From: Bradyrhizobium semiaridum
GTDB lineage: Bacteria; Pseudomonadota; Alphaproteobacteria; Rhizobiales; Xanthobacteraceae
Length of the DNA stretch: 64,000 nt
Assembly (NCBI RefSeq): GCF_020329505.1
Contig: NZ_JAGKJJ010000006.1
Span: forward strand, 1 to 64,000
Direction: 5' to 3'
Shown: positions 10,120-18,481 of the stretch, one piece after another
How the letters are laid out: every line of letters starts with the position of its first letter
Position numbering within the stretch: the first letter of the stretch is position 1
The notes under the pieces: generated by a model
What the model was told of the DNA's origin: nothing
The model's database searches: none
Seen by the model: the letters and a program-made list of their open reading frames with translations, nothing else
Translations under genes and position numbers: made by a program

Positions 10120-11052
10120 CTATTTTAGCATCTTGGCGACATTGTCCTTCGTCACGATGTCGAGTCCGGTGTGGATGATCTCCGGCACCTTCTCGCCCTT
10201 CTTGATGGCAAGGAGCGTCTCCATCGCCTTTTCACCCATCTCGAACGGACGCTGGCCGACCAGCGCATTGGCATAGCCGTCGTTCAGGAGCTCGAGCTGC
10301 ATCCTGAGCGTATCGGCCACCACGAGGGTGAACCTGCCGGCGTCGATATCCTTCTTGCTCCTGCTGGCGAACGCCTTGAAGCCTTCCGGCGCGAACATCG
10401 GCCAGCCGCCGACCGGGACGATCGCCGCGAGATCGGGCGTTGCGGTGCGCAGATCCGTCATCTGCTGCACACCGAGCGCGGGATCGTCGTTGCAGAAGCT
10501 CGGCGAGCCCGCGATCTCGGTCCACTTCGAGCCCTTGAGCGCTTCGCGCACGCCGTTGACCCGCTCGGCCAGATTCTCCGCGCCCGGGCCGCCGGAGATC
10601 ATGGCGTACTTGCCGCCATCGGGCCGCAGCTTCAGCAACTGCTTGCCGAGCGCGAGGCCGAACTCCTTGTTGTCGGTGCCGATATAGGCAATCCGCTTCG
10701 AGCCGGGGGCGTCCGAATCGAAGGTGATCACGGCGATGCCGGCCGCCCGTGCCGCATCGATCGACCGCGTCATCGCGGCGACGTCGGCGACCGAGATCGC
10801 CAGCCCATCCACCTTCTGGGTAATGAAATCCTGGATGATCTGCGCCTGCGTCGCCGGCTCGTGCTCGACGGGACCTTTATAGATGCACTCGATGTTGCCG
10901 AGCTCCTTGGCGCGCTTCTGGCATCCATCCCGCGCGAAGTCGAAGAACGGATTGTTCATCGCCTTGGGCACGATCACGAATTTGTAGCTCTGTGCAAACC
11001 CCGGCGTCGCCATCATGGCGACGGCCATGGCGGCAAGAAGTGCCTTCCTCAT
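10120..11052 (-). CDS. Sugar ABC transporter, periplasmic substrate-binding protein (system 1)
   Basis: Periplasmic binding protein of 310 residues in the RbsB/peripla_BP_4 family. A signal peptide ends near GFAQS. Family segments include KAMNNPFFDFARDGCQKRA, DGLAISVADV, VITFDSDAPGSKRIAYIGTD and ERVNGVREAL. The ATG at 11052 has GGAGGG at good spacing. It is the last gene of a long co-directional run that begins at the system 2 binding protein; 92 bases with a stem-loop separate it from its permease, a frequent way to raise binding-protein dose. Its ligand is not readable from sequence; the closeness to an XylB-like dehydrogenase suggests an aldose. Confidence 0.9.
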   Translation of the reverse strand: MRKALLAAMAVAMMATPGFAQSYKFVIVPKAMNNPFFDFARDGCQKRAKELGNIECIYKGPVEHEPATQAQIIQDFITQKVDGLAISVADVAAMTRSIDAARAAGIAVITFDSDAPGSKRIAYIGTDNKEFGLALGKQLLKLRPDGGKYAMISGGPGAENLAERVNGVREALKGSKWTEIAGSPSFCNDDPALGVQQMTDLRTATPDLAAIVPVGGWPMFAPEGFKAFASRSKKDIDAGRFTLVVADTLRMQLELLNDGYANALVGQRPFEMGEKAMETLLAIKKGEKVPEIIHTGLDIVTKDNVAKMLK

Positions 11053-11097
11053 CGCTTCCCTCCACATTTTTACACCTATCCTTCACATCAGCGGCTT

Positions 11098-11134
11098 CGG
11101 GAGGCGGATAGGCGATCATTTCGCGATCCTCCCG
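11098..11134. repeat. Intercistronic stem-loop
   Basis: Seven-base arms CGGGAGG (11098-11104) and CCTCCCG (11128-11134) can pair between the permease and binding-protein genes of system 1. There is no following T-run, so it is more likely an mRNA-stabilising or processing element than a terminator. Confidence 0.35.
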
Positions 11135-11144
11135 GAGGAATTGT

Positions 11145-12227
11145 TCAGGCCATGCGCGAGCGGATGCGATCGACCAGCACGGCGACGATGATGATCACGC
11201 CGACCAGCGCCTGCTGCCAGTAGGAGTTGACCTGCGCGAGCACCAAGCCGTTGCGGATCACCTCGAGCAGCGCGCAGCCGACGATGGCGCCGAGCGGGCC
11301 GCCGACGCCGCCGGCGAGATTGGCGCCGCCGATCACCGCGGCAGCGATGACGTTGAGCTCGTAGGACGTCGCCATGTTAGCCGGCGCCGATCCCAGCCAG
11401 CCGGAGACGATGATGCCCTGCAAACCCGCCGCGAGCGCGCAGATCACATAGACCTCGATCTTCACCCGCACCACCGCAATGCCGGTCAGCGCCGCCGCCT
11501 TCTCGTTGCCGCCGAGCGCAAACACATGGCGGCCGAAGCTGGTGTGATGCAGCACCACCGCCATCGCCAGCGCGAGAACCACGAGATAGATGAACGGCGC
11601 CGGCAGGCCGAGCACGACACCCGATGTCAGCGCATAGAAATAATCGGCGTCGGGGCCGCCGGGAAAGCTGCCGCGGCCGTTGGAGATGACATAGCCGAGC
11701 CCGCGCACGATCGAGAGCATGCCGAGCGTGGTGACGAACGGCGACAGCCCGAGCACCGCGATGCAGAAGCCGTTGACGAGGCCGACCACCAGCGCGACGC
11801 CGAGCCCCGCCAGCACCGAGACGAGCAGGATCAGGCCGGGCACGTTGGCGACCACGGTCTTGCCGTCATCGGCCAGATGCACGAACCATTCCGCGCCCGG
11901 CATGCCCGGCGTCGAGAGCTGGGTCATCACCATCGAGGTGACCATCGCGGAAAAGCACATCATCGAGCCGACCGACAGATCGATGCCGCCGGTGATAATG
12001 ACCAGGGTCACGCCGAGCGTGGCGATGGCGATGAAGGAGAAGTTCTTCGCCACATTCTGCAGATTGCCCTGGGTGAAGAAATAGGGGCTGGCGAAATGCA
12101 TCACCACGAACAGCGCCACCAGCGCCAGCAGGACGTAGCCGGTCTGCGAGGCGAAAAAGCCGCTCTGCCACCACCTGACCTTGCCGACATTGGTGAAGCT
12201 GATGGGAGAGTCGAGGGGCGTCGTCAT
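11145..12227 (-). CDS. Sugar ABC transporter permease (system 1), RbsC family
   Basis: Integral membrane subunit of 360 residues with about ten hydrophobic segments. The RbsC-family signature GVTLVIITGGIDLSVGSMM follows the second or third segment, and the C-terminal half has the conserved ANLAGGVGGPLGAIVGCALLEV region. An extra, less hydrophobic loop near residues 108-128 is larger than in many homologues. The ATG at 12227 shares a base with the stop codon of the ATPase gene (TGATG), so the two are translationally coupled; a GTG one codon earlier is possible. It would pair with the single-domain ATPase upstream. Confidence 0.92.
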   Translation of the reverse strand: MTTPLDSPISFTNVGKVRWWQSGFFASQTGYVLLALVALFVVMHFASPYFFTQGNLQNVAKNFSFIAIATLGVTLVIITGGIDLSVGSMMCFSAMVTSMVMTQLSTPGMPGAEWFVHLADDGKTVVANVPGLILLVSVLAGLGVALVVGLVNGFCIAVLGLSPFVTTLGMLSIVRGLGYVISNGRGSFPGGPDADYFYALTSGVVLGLPAPFIYLVVLALAMAVVLHHTSFGRHVFALGGNEKAAALTGIAVVRVKIEVYVICALAAGLQGIIVSGWLGSAPANMATSYELNVIAAAVIGGANLAGGVGGPLGAIVGCALLEVIRNGLVLAQVNSYWQQALVGVIIIVAVLVDRIRSRMA

Positions 12228-13012
12228 CACGCAGCCTCTTTCGCGCCGGTGATCAGGGACGTGACTTCCTCCGGACTGGTGTCGCCGATCGCCTTGTCGG
12301 CGCGCTTCTCGCCGCGGCGCATCACGACGACGCGGTCGCAGACCGCGAACACGTCGGGCATGCGGTGCGAGATCAGCATCACGGCAACGCCCTGCTCCTT
12401 CAGGCGATGGATCAGGCCCAGCACCTGCTCGACCTGACGCACCGAGATCGCTGCCGTCGGTTCGTCCATCATCACGAGCCTGGCATTGGAGAGCCGCGTC
12501 CGCGCGATCGCAACCGCCTGGCGCTGGCCCCCCGACATCTGCTTGACCAGATCATCGGGGCGGGTCTCCGAGCGCAGCTCTCCGAACAGCTCCAGCGCGC
12601 GCGCTGCCATAGCCTTGTGATCGAGCAGGCTGAACGGACCGAGCTTGCGCTTGAGCTCGCGGCCGAGGAAGACATTGGCCGCTGCCGTCAGATTGTCGGC
12701 CAACGCGAGGTCCTGGTAGACCACTTCGATCCCGACCGCGCGGGCATCGATCGGACGGGCGAAATGTACCGTCTCGCCGGCAAAGCGGATCTCGCCGTGG
12801 CTCGGCGGGAAATTGCCGGCGATGATCTTGACCAGCGTCGACTTGCCGGCGCCGTTATCTCCCATCAGGCCGATCACCTCGCCGGGGAAGATGCGCATGT
12901 CGACGCCGTGCAGCGCGCGAATGGCGCCGAACTCCTTGCCGATGCCCTTCAATTCCAGCACGGGCTGGTTCAAAGCCGGGGCTGGCTGACCGGCAGCGTG
13001 AGCGGTTACCAT
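12227..13012 (-). CDS. Sugar ABC transporter ATP-binding protein (system 1)
   Basis: Cytoplasmic ATPase of 261 residues with one ABC domain: Walker A GDNGAGKST, signature MSGGQRQ, Walker B RLVMMDEPTAA and switch histidine in LISHR. The RbsA/MglA type usually has two fused ABC domains of about 500 residues; this one is the single-domain FrcA-like form, so it probably acts as a homodimer. A GAGGAT site precedes the ATG. It overlaps the permease gene and lies 106 bases after the porin gene. Confidence 0.92.
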   Translation of the reverse strand: MVTAHAAGQPAPALNQPVLELKGIGKEFGAIRALHGVDMRIFPGEVIGLMGDNGAGKSTLVKIIAGNFPPSHGEIRFAGETVHFARPIDARAVGIEVVYQDLALADNLTAAANVFLGRELKRKLGPFSLLDHKAMAARALELFGELRSETRPDDLVKQMSGGQRQAVAIARTRLSNARLVMMDEPTAAISVRQVEQVLGLIHRLKEQGVAVMLISHRMPDVFAVCDRVVVMRRGEKRADKAIGDTSPEEVTSLITGAKEAA

Positions 13013-13044
13013 CGTGATCCTCGTTCAGATGATCGGCAGGACGC

Positions 13045-13068
13045 GCCGTGAGCGGGCATGCTCACGGC
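13045..13068. repeat. Stem-loop between porin and ATPase genes
   Basis: A perfect nine-base inverted repeat, GCCGTGAGC at 13045-13053 and its complement at 13060-13068, flanks a six-base loop. No T-run follows in the direction of transcription. It could weaken read-through from the porin into system 1 or protect the porin mRNA 3' end. Confidence 0.45.
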
Positions 13069-13118
13069 CTTCGCGTTGCCCTCGTTCATCGCCGTGCCCC
13101 GGGCAGCCAGCCGTCGCA

Positions 13119-14465
13119 TCAGAAGTGAACCAGTGTGCGTATGCCGAGCACCCAGGCATTGCTCGTCTTGACGCCCGCGGCATTATACCCGCGCCCGCCC
13201 GGATTCATGACATACTGGGCATCGAATTTGAGGTTCATCCAGCCGGTCGCCTGCCAGCCGTACCAGGCTTCGATCGGAACTTCGTTGCCGCCGGCATTCG
13301 GAGTGAGCGCCGCCGAGTTCACGTGGGTCGTACCCACCGCGAAGCCGACCTCGTCCTCGGGACGCCAGCTGAAGGTGCCGGTGTGCCTGAAGCCAAACGC
13401 GATCTGGTAGTCCTGGTACGACGTCCGGTGATCGGCGACGGTCGTATTGAGGAAGGTGTACCAGCCTTGCGCTTTCGGCCCTTCGACGGTCAGCCGTTGC
13501 AGGATCGATTCATAGATGCCGTAGCGGCCGCGTTGATCTCCGATGTTCTGGTCCGGGCCCCCGTTACCGCCCGGGATAAGCGCCAGAATGCCCGGCAGGC
13601 CGCCGTCGATCGACGAGGCGCTGTCATACCAGCCACCGAATCTCCAGGTGCCGTCCAACGGACCGCTCGGCGCCCAGACCAATTCGACCGGCACCAGCAC
13701 GCCGGCGGCGGGATTCGAGTTCGGCACGCCCGGCAGGAAATAAATCGTGGGATCCGTTGTCGTCAGATAGTTCGAATTGGCGTCGTAGACGCCGACCGAC
13801 AACTGGAAGCCCTTGGCAAAGTTGTAGTGGACCACACCACCCCACTGGCTCACCGGCCAGTTGTAGATGTAGCCGCCCAGGATATTGCCGGGCTGGCCGC
13901 CGCAGAAGGTCAGGTTGATGAACTCGCAGAGGCCGAAGAAGAAGTCGGAGCCGACCGGCAAGCGGCCGCCCTTCAGTTCGAGCTGACCGTCGAACAGCTT
14001 CTGCGAATAGTAGAACTCGGTCAGGCGCAGGATGTTGCCGCGGCCGAACACTTCGTTGGTGAGCTGCAACGCCGGAATGCCGGCTTCGTCATTCAGATTG
14101 TGGCCGAAGCGGTCGACCAGCGTGAGGCCGACCAGGCCCCCCTGGATGCCGGCAAGCTTGGCCAGATCGAACTTGGCCTGGAAAAACAACTGGCCGGCTT
14201 GTGTCGCGGTGTTCCGGTTTCCGCCGGACAGGTTGCCGACCGCTTCGTCGCCCAACGTCAGGGCCAGGGAGATGCCCCGCTCCTTCAACTGCGTCCTGCC
14301 GAGATCGCCGAACAGATATGGCCTCGTCCAGAAATCATCGGTCTCGGTATACGGGATCGGCGGAGCCTTCGTGAGAAGGTCGGCTGCATGTGCTCCACTG
14401 CTGAACAAAGACAATAGGATCCCTACGCCGCACATGCGTGCGGCGGTCACAGACCTGTGCAACAT
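13119..14465 (-). CDS. Carbohydrate-selective porin, OprB family
   Basis: Outer-membrane beta-barrel of 448 residues for sugar entry. A signal peptide of about 27 residues ends at AHAAD. The mature protein has alternating aromatic/polar strands, the OprB-like segments GGLVGLTLVDRFGHNLND and LKGGRLPVGSDFF, and a terminal phenylalanine (LVHF), the barrel-assembly signal. Two cysteines (FFFGLCEF and FCGGQPG) could form a disulfide in a loop. GGAAGG precedes the ATG. It sits between the two ABC systems in one transcriptional direction, giving outer- and inner-membrane steps of the same uptake route. Confidence 0.92.
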   Translation of the reverse strand: MLHRSVTAARMCGVGILLSLFSSGAHAADLLTKAPPIPYTETDDFWTRPYLFGDLGRTQLKERGISLALTLGDEAVGNLSGGNRNTATQAGQLFFQAKFDLAKLAGIQGGLVGLTLVDRFGHNLNDEAGIPALQLTNEVFGRGNILRLTEFYYSQKLFDGQLELKGGRLPVGSDFFFGLCEFINLTFCGGQPGNILGGYIYNWPVSQWGGVVHYNFAKGFQLSVGVYDANSNYLTTTDPTIYFLPGVPNSNPAAGVLVPVELVWAPSGPLDGTWRFGGWYDSASSIDGGLPGILALIPGGNGGPDQNIGDQRGRYGIYESILQRLTVEGPKAQGWYTFLNTTVADHRTSYQDYQIAFGFRHTGTFSWRPEDEVGFAVGTTHVNSAALTPNAGGNEVPIEAWYGWQATGWMNLKFDAQYVMNPGGRGYNAAGVKTSNAWVLGIRTLVHF

Positions 14466-14611
14466 TTTCGTAGTCCTTCCAGCTTCCCCAGGCTTTGTCT
14501 GTTTCCATCACGTTCCCGCCCAAGCCCATGAGCTGGAACGTGCCCCATCTCAGCACGCACCGATTTCAACCGCCGACGCAGCGGCCGTGAGTCAACCGGA
14601 GCGTGGAGCCG

Positions 14612-15673
14612 TCATGTCTGTTCGTCCGTTGCCGCAGACAACGCGGCCGCGCCGCGCGGTGCTGTGGTTGGCTTTCCCTGCGCCAGTGTCGGTTTCGGCG
14701 CCGTGCGGGCGAGGCCGGCCAGCGCCGCCTTGCGCCGTCGGCGCGCCTGCAATTGCTGATCCGCCAGCACGCCGATCAGGATCACCGTCCCCATCACCGC
14801 GAAGTTGAGCGAATTGGGGATGCCCAGGATGTTCACGAGATTCTGCAGCACCTGCAGCAGCGCGGTGCCGAGCACGATGCCGAGGATCGAACCCTCGCCG
14901 CCGCGCAGGCTGCAGCCGCCAAGCACGGCCGCCGCGATCGCATAGAGCTCGTAGAAATTGCCGAACGAACTCGGCGAGACCGAGTTGGTGTAGAACACGA
15001 ACATCACGGTCGAGACTCCGGCGAGGCCGCCGCTGATGATGTACGCGGTCGCGATCACGATGTTGGTGTTGATGCCGGAGAAGCGCGCCGCTTCCTCGTT
15101 CTTGCCCACGGCATAGAGCCAGCGCCCGTAGACCGAGCGGTGCAGCAGCACGCCGAGGATCAATGCGAGGATGATCAGGAAAATGAACGTGTTGGGAATA
15201 CCCGCGACATTGCCGGAGGCGATGTTGCTCAGCGTGGCGGCCTCGTCGCCATAGCCGAAGCCGCGCGTCGAATCGCTGGTGTAGTAGCGCGCGGCGCCGC
15301 GATAGATCAGCAGCCCGCACAGCGTCACGATGAAGGGCTGCATCTTCAGCCGCGTGATCAGGAAACCTTGGATGCCGCCCAGCGCCAGCCCGCCCAGCAG
15401 CACCAGCAGCAGCGCGAGCGGCCAGGGAACCTGATACGTCGTCAAGAGGTCGACGAAGATGACGCCGAGCAGCGCGAACATCGAGCCAAGCGAAAGATCG
15501 ATGCCGCCGGTGATGATCACGAGTCCCTCGCCGAGCGCGAACACGCCGAACAGGCCGATCAGGTTGGCCAGATTCAAGAGGTTCACGACCGACAGGAAGG
15601 CCGGATTGATCGCGCCGGTGATGGCAAAGATCACCACGAGCAGCAGCAACAGGCCGAGTTCCTTCTTCATCAT
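14612..15673 (-). CDS. Sugar ABC transporter permease (system 2), RbsC family
   Basis: Integral membrane subunit of 353 residues with about nine or ten hydrophobic segments and the RbsC signature GEGLVIITGGIDLSLGSMFA. The motif RGGEGSILGIVLGTALLQV near the end matches the cytoplasmic coupling region. The last 45 residues form a basic, alanine-rich cytoplasmic tail not usual for the family. The ATG at 15673 overlaps the ATPase stop codon by four bases (ATGA), showing translational coupling. Its natural partners are the two-domain ATPase and binding protein immediately upstream. Confidence 0.93.
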   Translation of the reverse strand: MMKKELGLLLLLVVIFAITGAINPAFLSVVNLLNLANLIGLFGVFALGEGLVIITGGIDLSLGSMFALLGVIFVDLLTTYQVPWPLALLLVLLGGLALGGIQGFLITRLKMQPFIVTLCGLLIYRGAARYYTSDSTRGFGYGDEAATLSNIASGNVAGIPNTFIFLIILALILGVLLHRSVYGRWLYAVGKNEEAARFSGINTNIVIATAYIISGGLAGVSTVMFVFYTNSVSPSSFGNFYELYAIAAAVLGGCSLRGGEGSILGIVLGTALLQVLQNLVNILGIPNSLNFAVMGTVILIGVLADQQLQARRRRKAALAGLARTAPKPTLAQGKPTTAPRGAAALSAATDEQT

Positions 15674-17211
15674 GGCGCGGCGGCTTCCTTGGCTTCCGGT
15701 GCCCGGGTTTCCAGCTCCTGGCCCATCGCCAGCCGCAGCACGTTGTATTCGCTGAACTGCGCACGCTCGAGCATGCCGCTGATACTCCCCTCATGCATCA
15801 CTGCCACCCGGTCGGAGACGCCGATGACTTCCTCCATGTCGGACGAGATCATCACGATCGCGACGCCCTGATCGGCGAGCTCTCGCATCAGCGCGTAGAT
15901 CTCGCTCTTGGCGCCGACGTCGATGCCGCGGGTCGGCTCGTCGAAGAACATCACGCGCGGTTGCATCGACAGCCACTTGCCCAGCACGACCTTCTGCTGG
16001 TTGCCGCCGGACAGCGTCACGGCCTCGGTGTCGATGCTCGGCGCCTTGATGGAGAGGTTGCGCGCCTGATCCTTGGCGATCTTGCGCTCGGCCGCGCCAT
16101 CGACCAGCCACATCCGCGCATAATCCAGCAGGCTCGCGAGCGTCACGTTCTCGCGGATCGGCAATTCCAGCACCAGCCCGGATCTCTTGCGGTCCTCCGG
16201 CACCAGGTAGATCCCCTGCCGGATCGCATCGCGCGGCGACGCGACCTCGACCGCCGTGTTGTCGATCCTGATCTCGCCGCCGAGCAGCGGATCGACGCCG
16301 AACATCGCGCGGGCGAGCGAGGTGCGGCCGGCGCCGACCAGCCCGGCGAGGCCGAGGATCTCGCCGCGCCGCACCGACAGGTCGATCCGCCGGTCGGGAA
16401 AAGCTGTCGTCACGACGCCGGCAATATCGCAGCCGCCCGGCTGCGGCGGCTGCTTCGGCGGCGTATACAGCGCCTTCAGGTCGCGGCCGATCATCAGCCG
16501 GATCATTGCGGCATGGCTCAGTTCGTCCCGCGCCAGCTCACCCACGGTGCGGCCGTCGCGCAGCACCACAACGCGATCGGCGCAAGACATGATCTCGCCC
16601 AGCCGGTGCGAGATATAGATCACCGAGATGCCGTGCGCCTTCAGGTCGGCGATCACCTCGAGCAGCCGCTCGGTCTCTGAAATCGTCAGGCTTGAGGTCG
16701 GCTCGTCCATGATGATCACGCGCGCATCGATCGAGAGCGCCTTGGCGATCTCCACCATCTGGCGCTCGGCGATCGACAAATTGTCGACCAGCGTATCCGG
16801 CGTGAAATCGGCGCCGAGCCGCTCCAGCAGCGGTGTCACGCGGGCGCGCATCTTTGCATTGTCCACCAGCTTCAGCGGGCCGCCGGTCAGCTGCTCGCGG
16901 CCGATGAAGACATTGGCCGCGACGTCGAGATTCTCGAACAGGTTCAACTCCTGGTGCACGAACGCGATGCCGCACCGCGTCGCCTCGCTCACCGTCATCT
17001 GCGCGTGGTCGATGCCGCCGATGCGGATCACGCCCTCGCTCGGCGCGATCACGCCGCCGAGCACGCGCATCAGCGTCGACTTGCCGGCGCCATTCTCGCC
17101 GATCAGTCCGAGCACCTCGCCGCGGTCGACCCGCAGGTTGACGTCGTCGAGGGCCCGGACACCCGGATAGGTCTTGCTGATTCCGCTGAGCTGCAGCAGC
17201 GTCTCCGCCAT
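15670..17211 (-). CDS. Sugar ABC transporter ATP-binding protein (system 2), two ABC domains
   Basis: Cytoplasmic RbsA/MglA-type ATPase of 513 residues. The first ABC domain has Walker A GENGAGKST, signature LSIAERQ and Walker B VIIMDEPTSS. The second has a degenerate Walker A (GLVGAGRTSLARA), signature LSGGNQQK and Walker B VMFFDEPTRG. One canonical and one degenerate site is normal for this family. GGGAGG precedes the start. It follows the binding-protein gene by 61 bases and overlaps the permease gene, so the three form a standard importer. Confidence 0.95.
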   Translation of the reverse strand: MAETLLQLSGISKTYPGVRALDDVNLRVDRGEVLGLIGENGAGKSTLMRVLGGVIAPSEGVIRIGGIDHAQMTVSEATRCGIAFVHQELNLFENLDVAANVFIGREQLTGGPLKLVDNAKMRARVTPLLERLGADFTPDTLVDNLSIAERQMVEIAKALSIDARVIIMDEPTSSLTISETERLLEVIADLKAHGISVIYISHRLGEIMSCADRVVVLRDGRTVGELARDELSHAAMIRLMIGRDLKALYTPPKQPPQPGGCDIAGVVTTAFPDRRIDLSVRRGEILGLAGLVGAGRTSLARAMFGVDPLLGGEIRIDNTAVEVASPRDAIRQGIYLVPEDRKRSGLVLELPIRENVTLASLLDYARMWLVDGAAERKIAKDQARNLSIKAPSIDTEAVTLSGGNQQKVVLGKWLSMQPRVMFFDEPTRGIDVGAKSEIYALMRELADQGVAIVMISSDMEEVIGVSDRVAVMHEGSISGMLERAQFSEYNVLRLAMGQELETRAPEAKEAAAP

Positions 17212-17272
17212 CAGGCGATTCCTCCCGCATAACGCCCGGCCTGTGGCGGCCGGGCCGTGACGCCCACTGACG

Positions 17273-18235
17273 TCACTTCTTCAGCAAGTCCTTCAGATGG
17301 GCAGTGAACTCCGCGACGTTGGTCTTGCTGATCACCTTGGTCGGCACGATGAGCTTGCTGTCCGCGGGGATCCAGGACTTGTCGCCGTTCAGCGTCTTGA
17401 TGATGTTGACGGCGGAGAGATAGCCGAACTCGTAGGGCTGCTGCACGACGGTGGATTCGATGGTGCCGTCGGCAATGCCGCGCAGCGTCCGCTGATCCTC
17501 GTCGAAGCCGACGATCTTCACCTTGCCGGCCTTGCCCGCCGCCTTCACCGCGTCATAGATCAGCGGCGTCTCGTAGCTCCACAGCCCGGACAGCAGCGCG
17601 ATGTCGGGATATTTGACGAGCACGTTCTCCATGTTCGCCTTGGCCTTGGCGAAGTCGACCTGATCGGTGAACACGTCGACCAGCTCGACCTTAGTGCCTG
17701 ATATCGCTTCCTTGATGCCCTGCACGCGCTCGCGGGCGTTGTCGGCGTCCATGGTGCCGACGAACAGCGCGATCTTGCCGCCGTTCGGCAGCGCCTTCTT
17801 GATCTCCTCGCCGGCTTGGCGGCCGGCCGCGACGTTGTCGGTGCCGATATAGGCGAGACGGTTGCTCTGCGGCGCGTCGCTGTCGGTCGTGATCAGCACG
17901 GTCTTGGCGGCAACCTTGTTGAGCTGTTCGGTCGCGTGGGGTGCATCGTCCACCGAGATCGAGATGCCGGCGACGCCGCGCACCAGCAAATCGTCCAGCT
18001 CGCGGCGCTGGCCCGCCGCCGTACCGTCGTTGGTGACGATCAGCTCGATCTTGTAGTCCGGATGTTCCTTCTGCGCCTTCTCGAGTCCGCGGCCGGCGAT
18101 GGTCCAGAAATCGGCTGCGACATTGGTCACCAGCGCGATGGTCTTCTTCTGTTGCGCCTGCGCCAGCCCTGTCGCCATCACGAGCACGGCGGTGCCGGCC
18201 AGCAGCGGCACAAGCAATTTCTTCGAGTTCTTCAT
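17273..18235 (-). CDS. Sugar ABC transporter, periplasmic substrate-binding protein (system 2)
   Basis: Periplasmic RbsB-family binding protein of 320 residues with a signal peptide ending at AQAQQ. Conserved pieces are VAADFWTIAGRGLEKAQ, GISISVDD, LITTDSDAPQSNRLAYIGTD and ERVQGIKEAI. GGGGAGG precedes the ATG. It is the promoter-proximal gene of the seven-gene importer run (two ABC systems plus porin), and a palindrome in the 246-base gap to the divergent ROK gene is a candidate operator. Ligand inferred to be an aldose such as xylose. Confidence 0.93.
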   Translation of the reverse strand: MKNSKKLLVPLLAGTAVLVMATGLAQAQQKKTIALVTNVAADFWTIAGRGLEKAQKEHPDYKIELIVTNDGTAAGQRRELDDLLVRGVAGISISVDDAPHATEQLNKVAAKTVLITTDSDAPQSNRLAYIGTDNVAAGRQAGEEIKKALPNGGKIALFVGTMDADNARERVQGIKEAISGTKVELVDVFTDQVDFAKAKANMENVLVKYPDIALLSGLWSYETPLIYDAVKAAGKAGKVKIVGFDEDQRTLRGIADGTIESTVVQQPYEFGYLSAVNIIKTLNGDKSWIPADSKLIVPTKVISKTNVAEFTAHLKDLLKK

Positions 18236-18298
18236 CTGGACCTCCCCTGTCGTCGCCCCGGCATCCCGGGATCCATGGACGGCGTTTTTTGCCGCCTT

Positions 18299-18325
18299 AT
18301 TTTATTTACTCGCTGAATAAATTAT
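18299..18325. promoter_or_regulatory. Candidate ROK operator upstream of importer operon
   Basis: An AT-rich imperfect palindrome contains ATTTA and TAAAT separated by nine bases (CTCGCTGAA). ROK-type sugar repressors commonly bind AT-rich palindromes of this kind. It lies 64 bases upstream of the system 2 binding-protein start, in promoter position. A related AT-rich palindrome stands upstream of the ROK gene itself. Confidence 0.5.
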
Positions 18326-18447
18326 CGCGACATTTTGTCCAGTCAAGGGTGTTTCTTGCGATCCGCCTCCCGCGCAGGTAAGCTTTCAAAGTCCGAGGAA
18401 GCAGCGCTTGACGGCACATTTCCGCGTTCGCTGTGTTCTCACGCGTT

Positions 18448-18476
18448 GATTAATTTAATCTACAGAATTAAAAAGC
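18448..18476. promoter_or_regulatory. Candidate autoregulatory operator of the ROK gene
   Basis: An AT-rich stretch contains TTTAAT and ATTAAA as an inverted pair around seven bases (CTACAGA). It ends just upstream of the ROK start codon. It is similar in composition and symmetry, though not identical, to the palindrome at 18299-18325; two such sites would fit a repressor controlling both divergent units. Confidence 0.4.
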
Positions 18477-18481
18477 CCCGC

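Noticed and set aside
13045..13068. Rho-independent terminator ending the porin transcript
   Set aside because: The stem is perfect but no T-run follows, and the system 1 importer genes continue in the same direction; it is kept only as a stem-loop.
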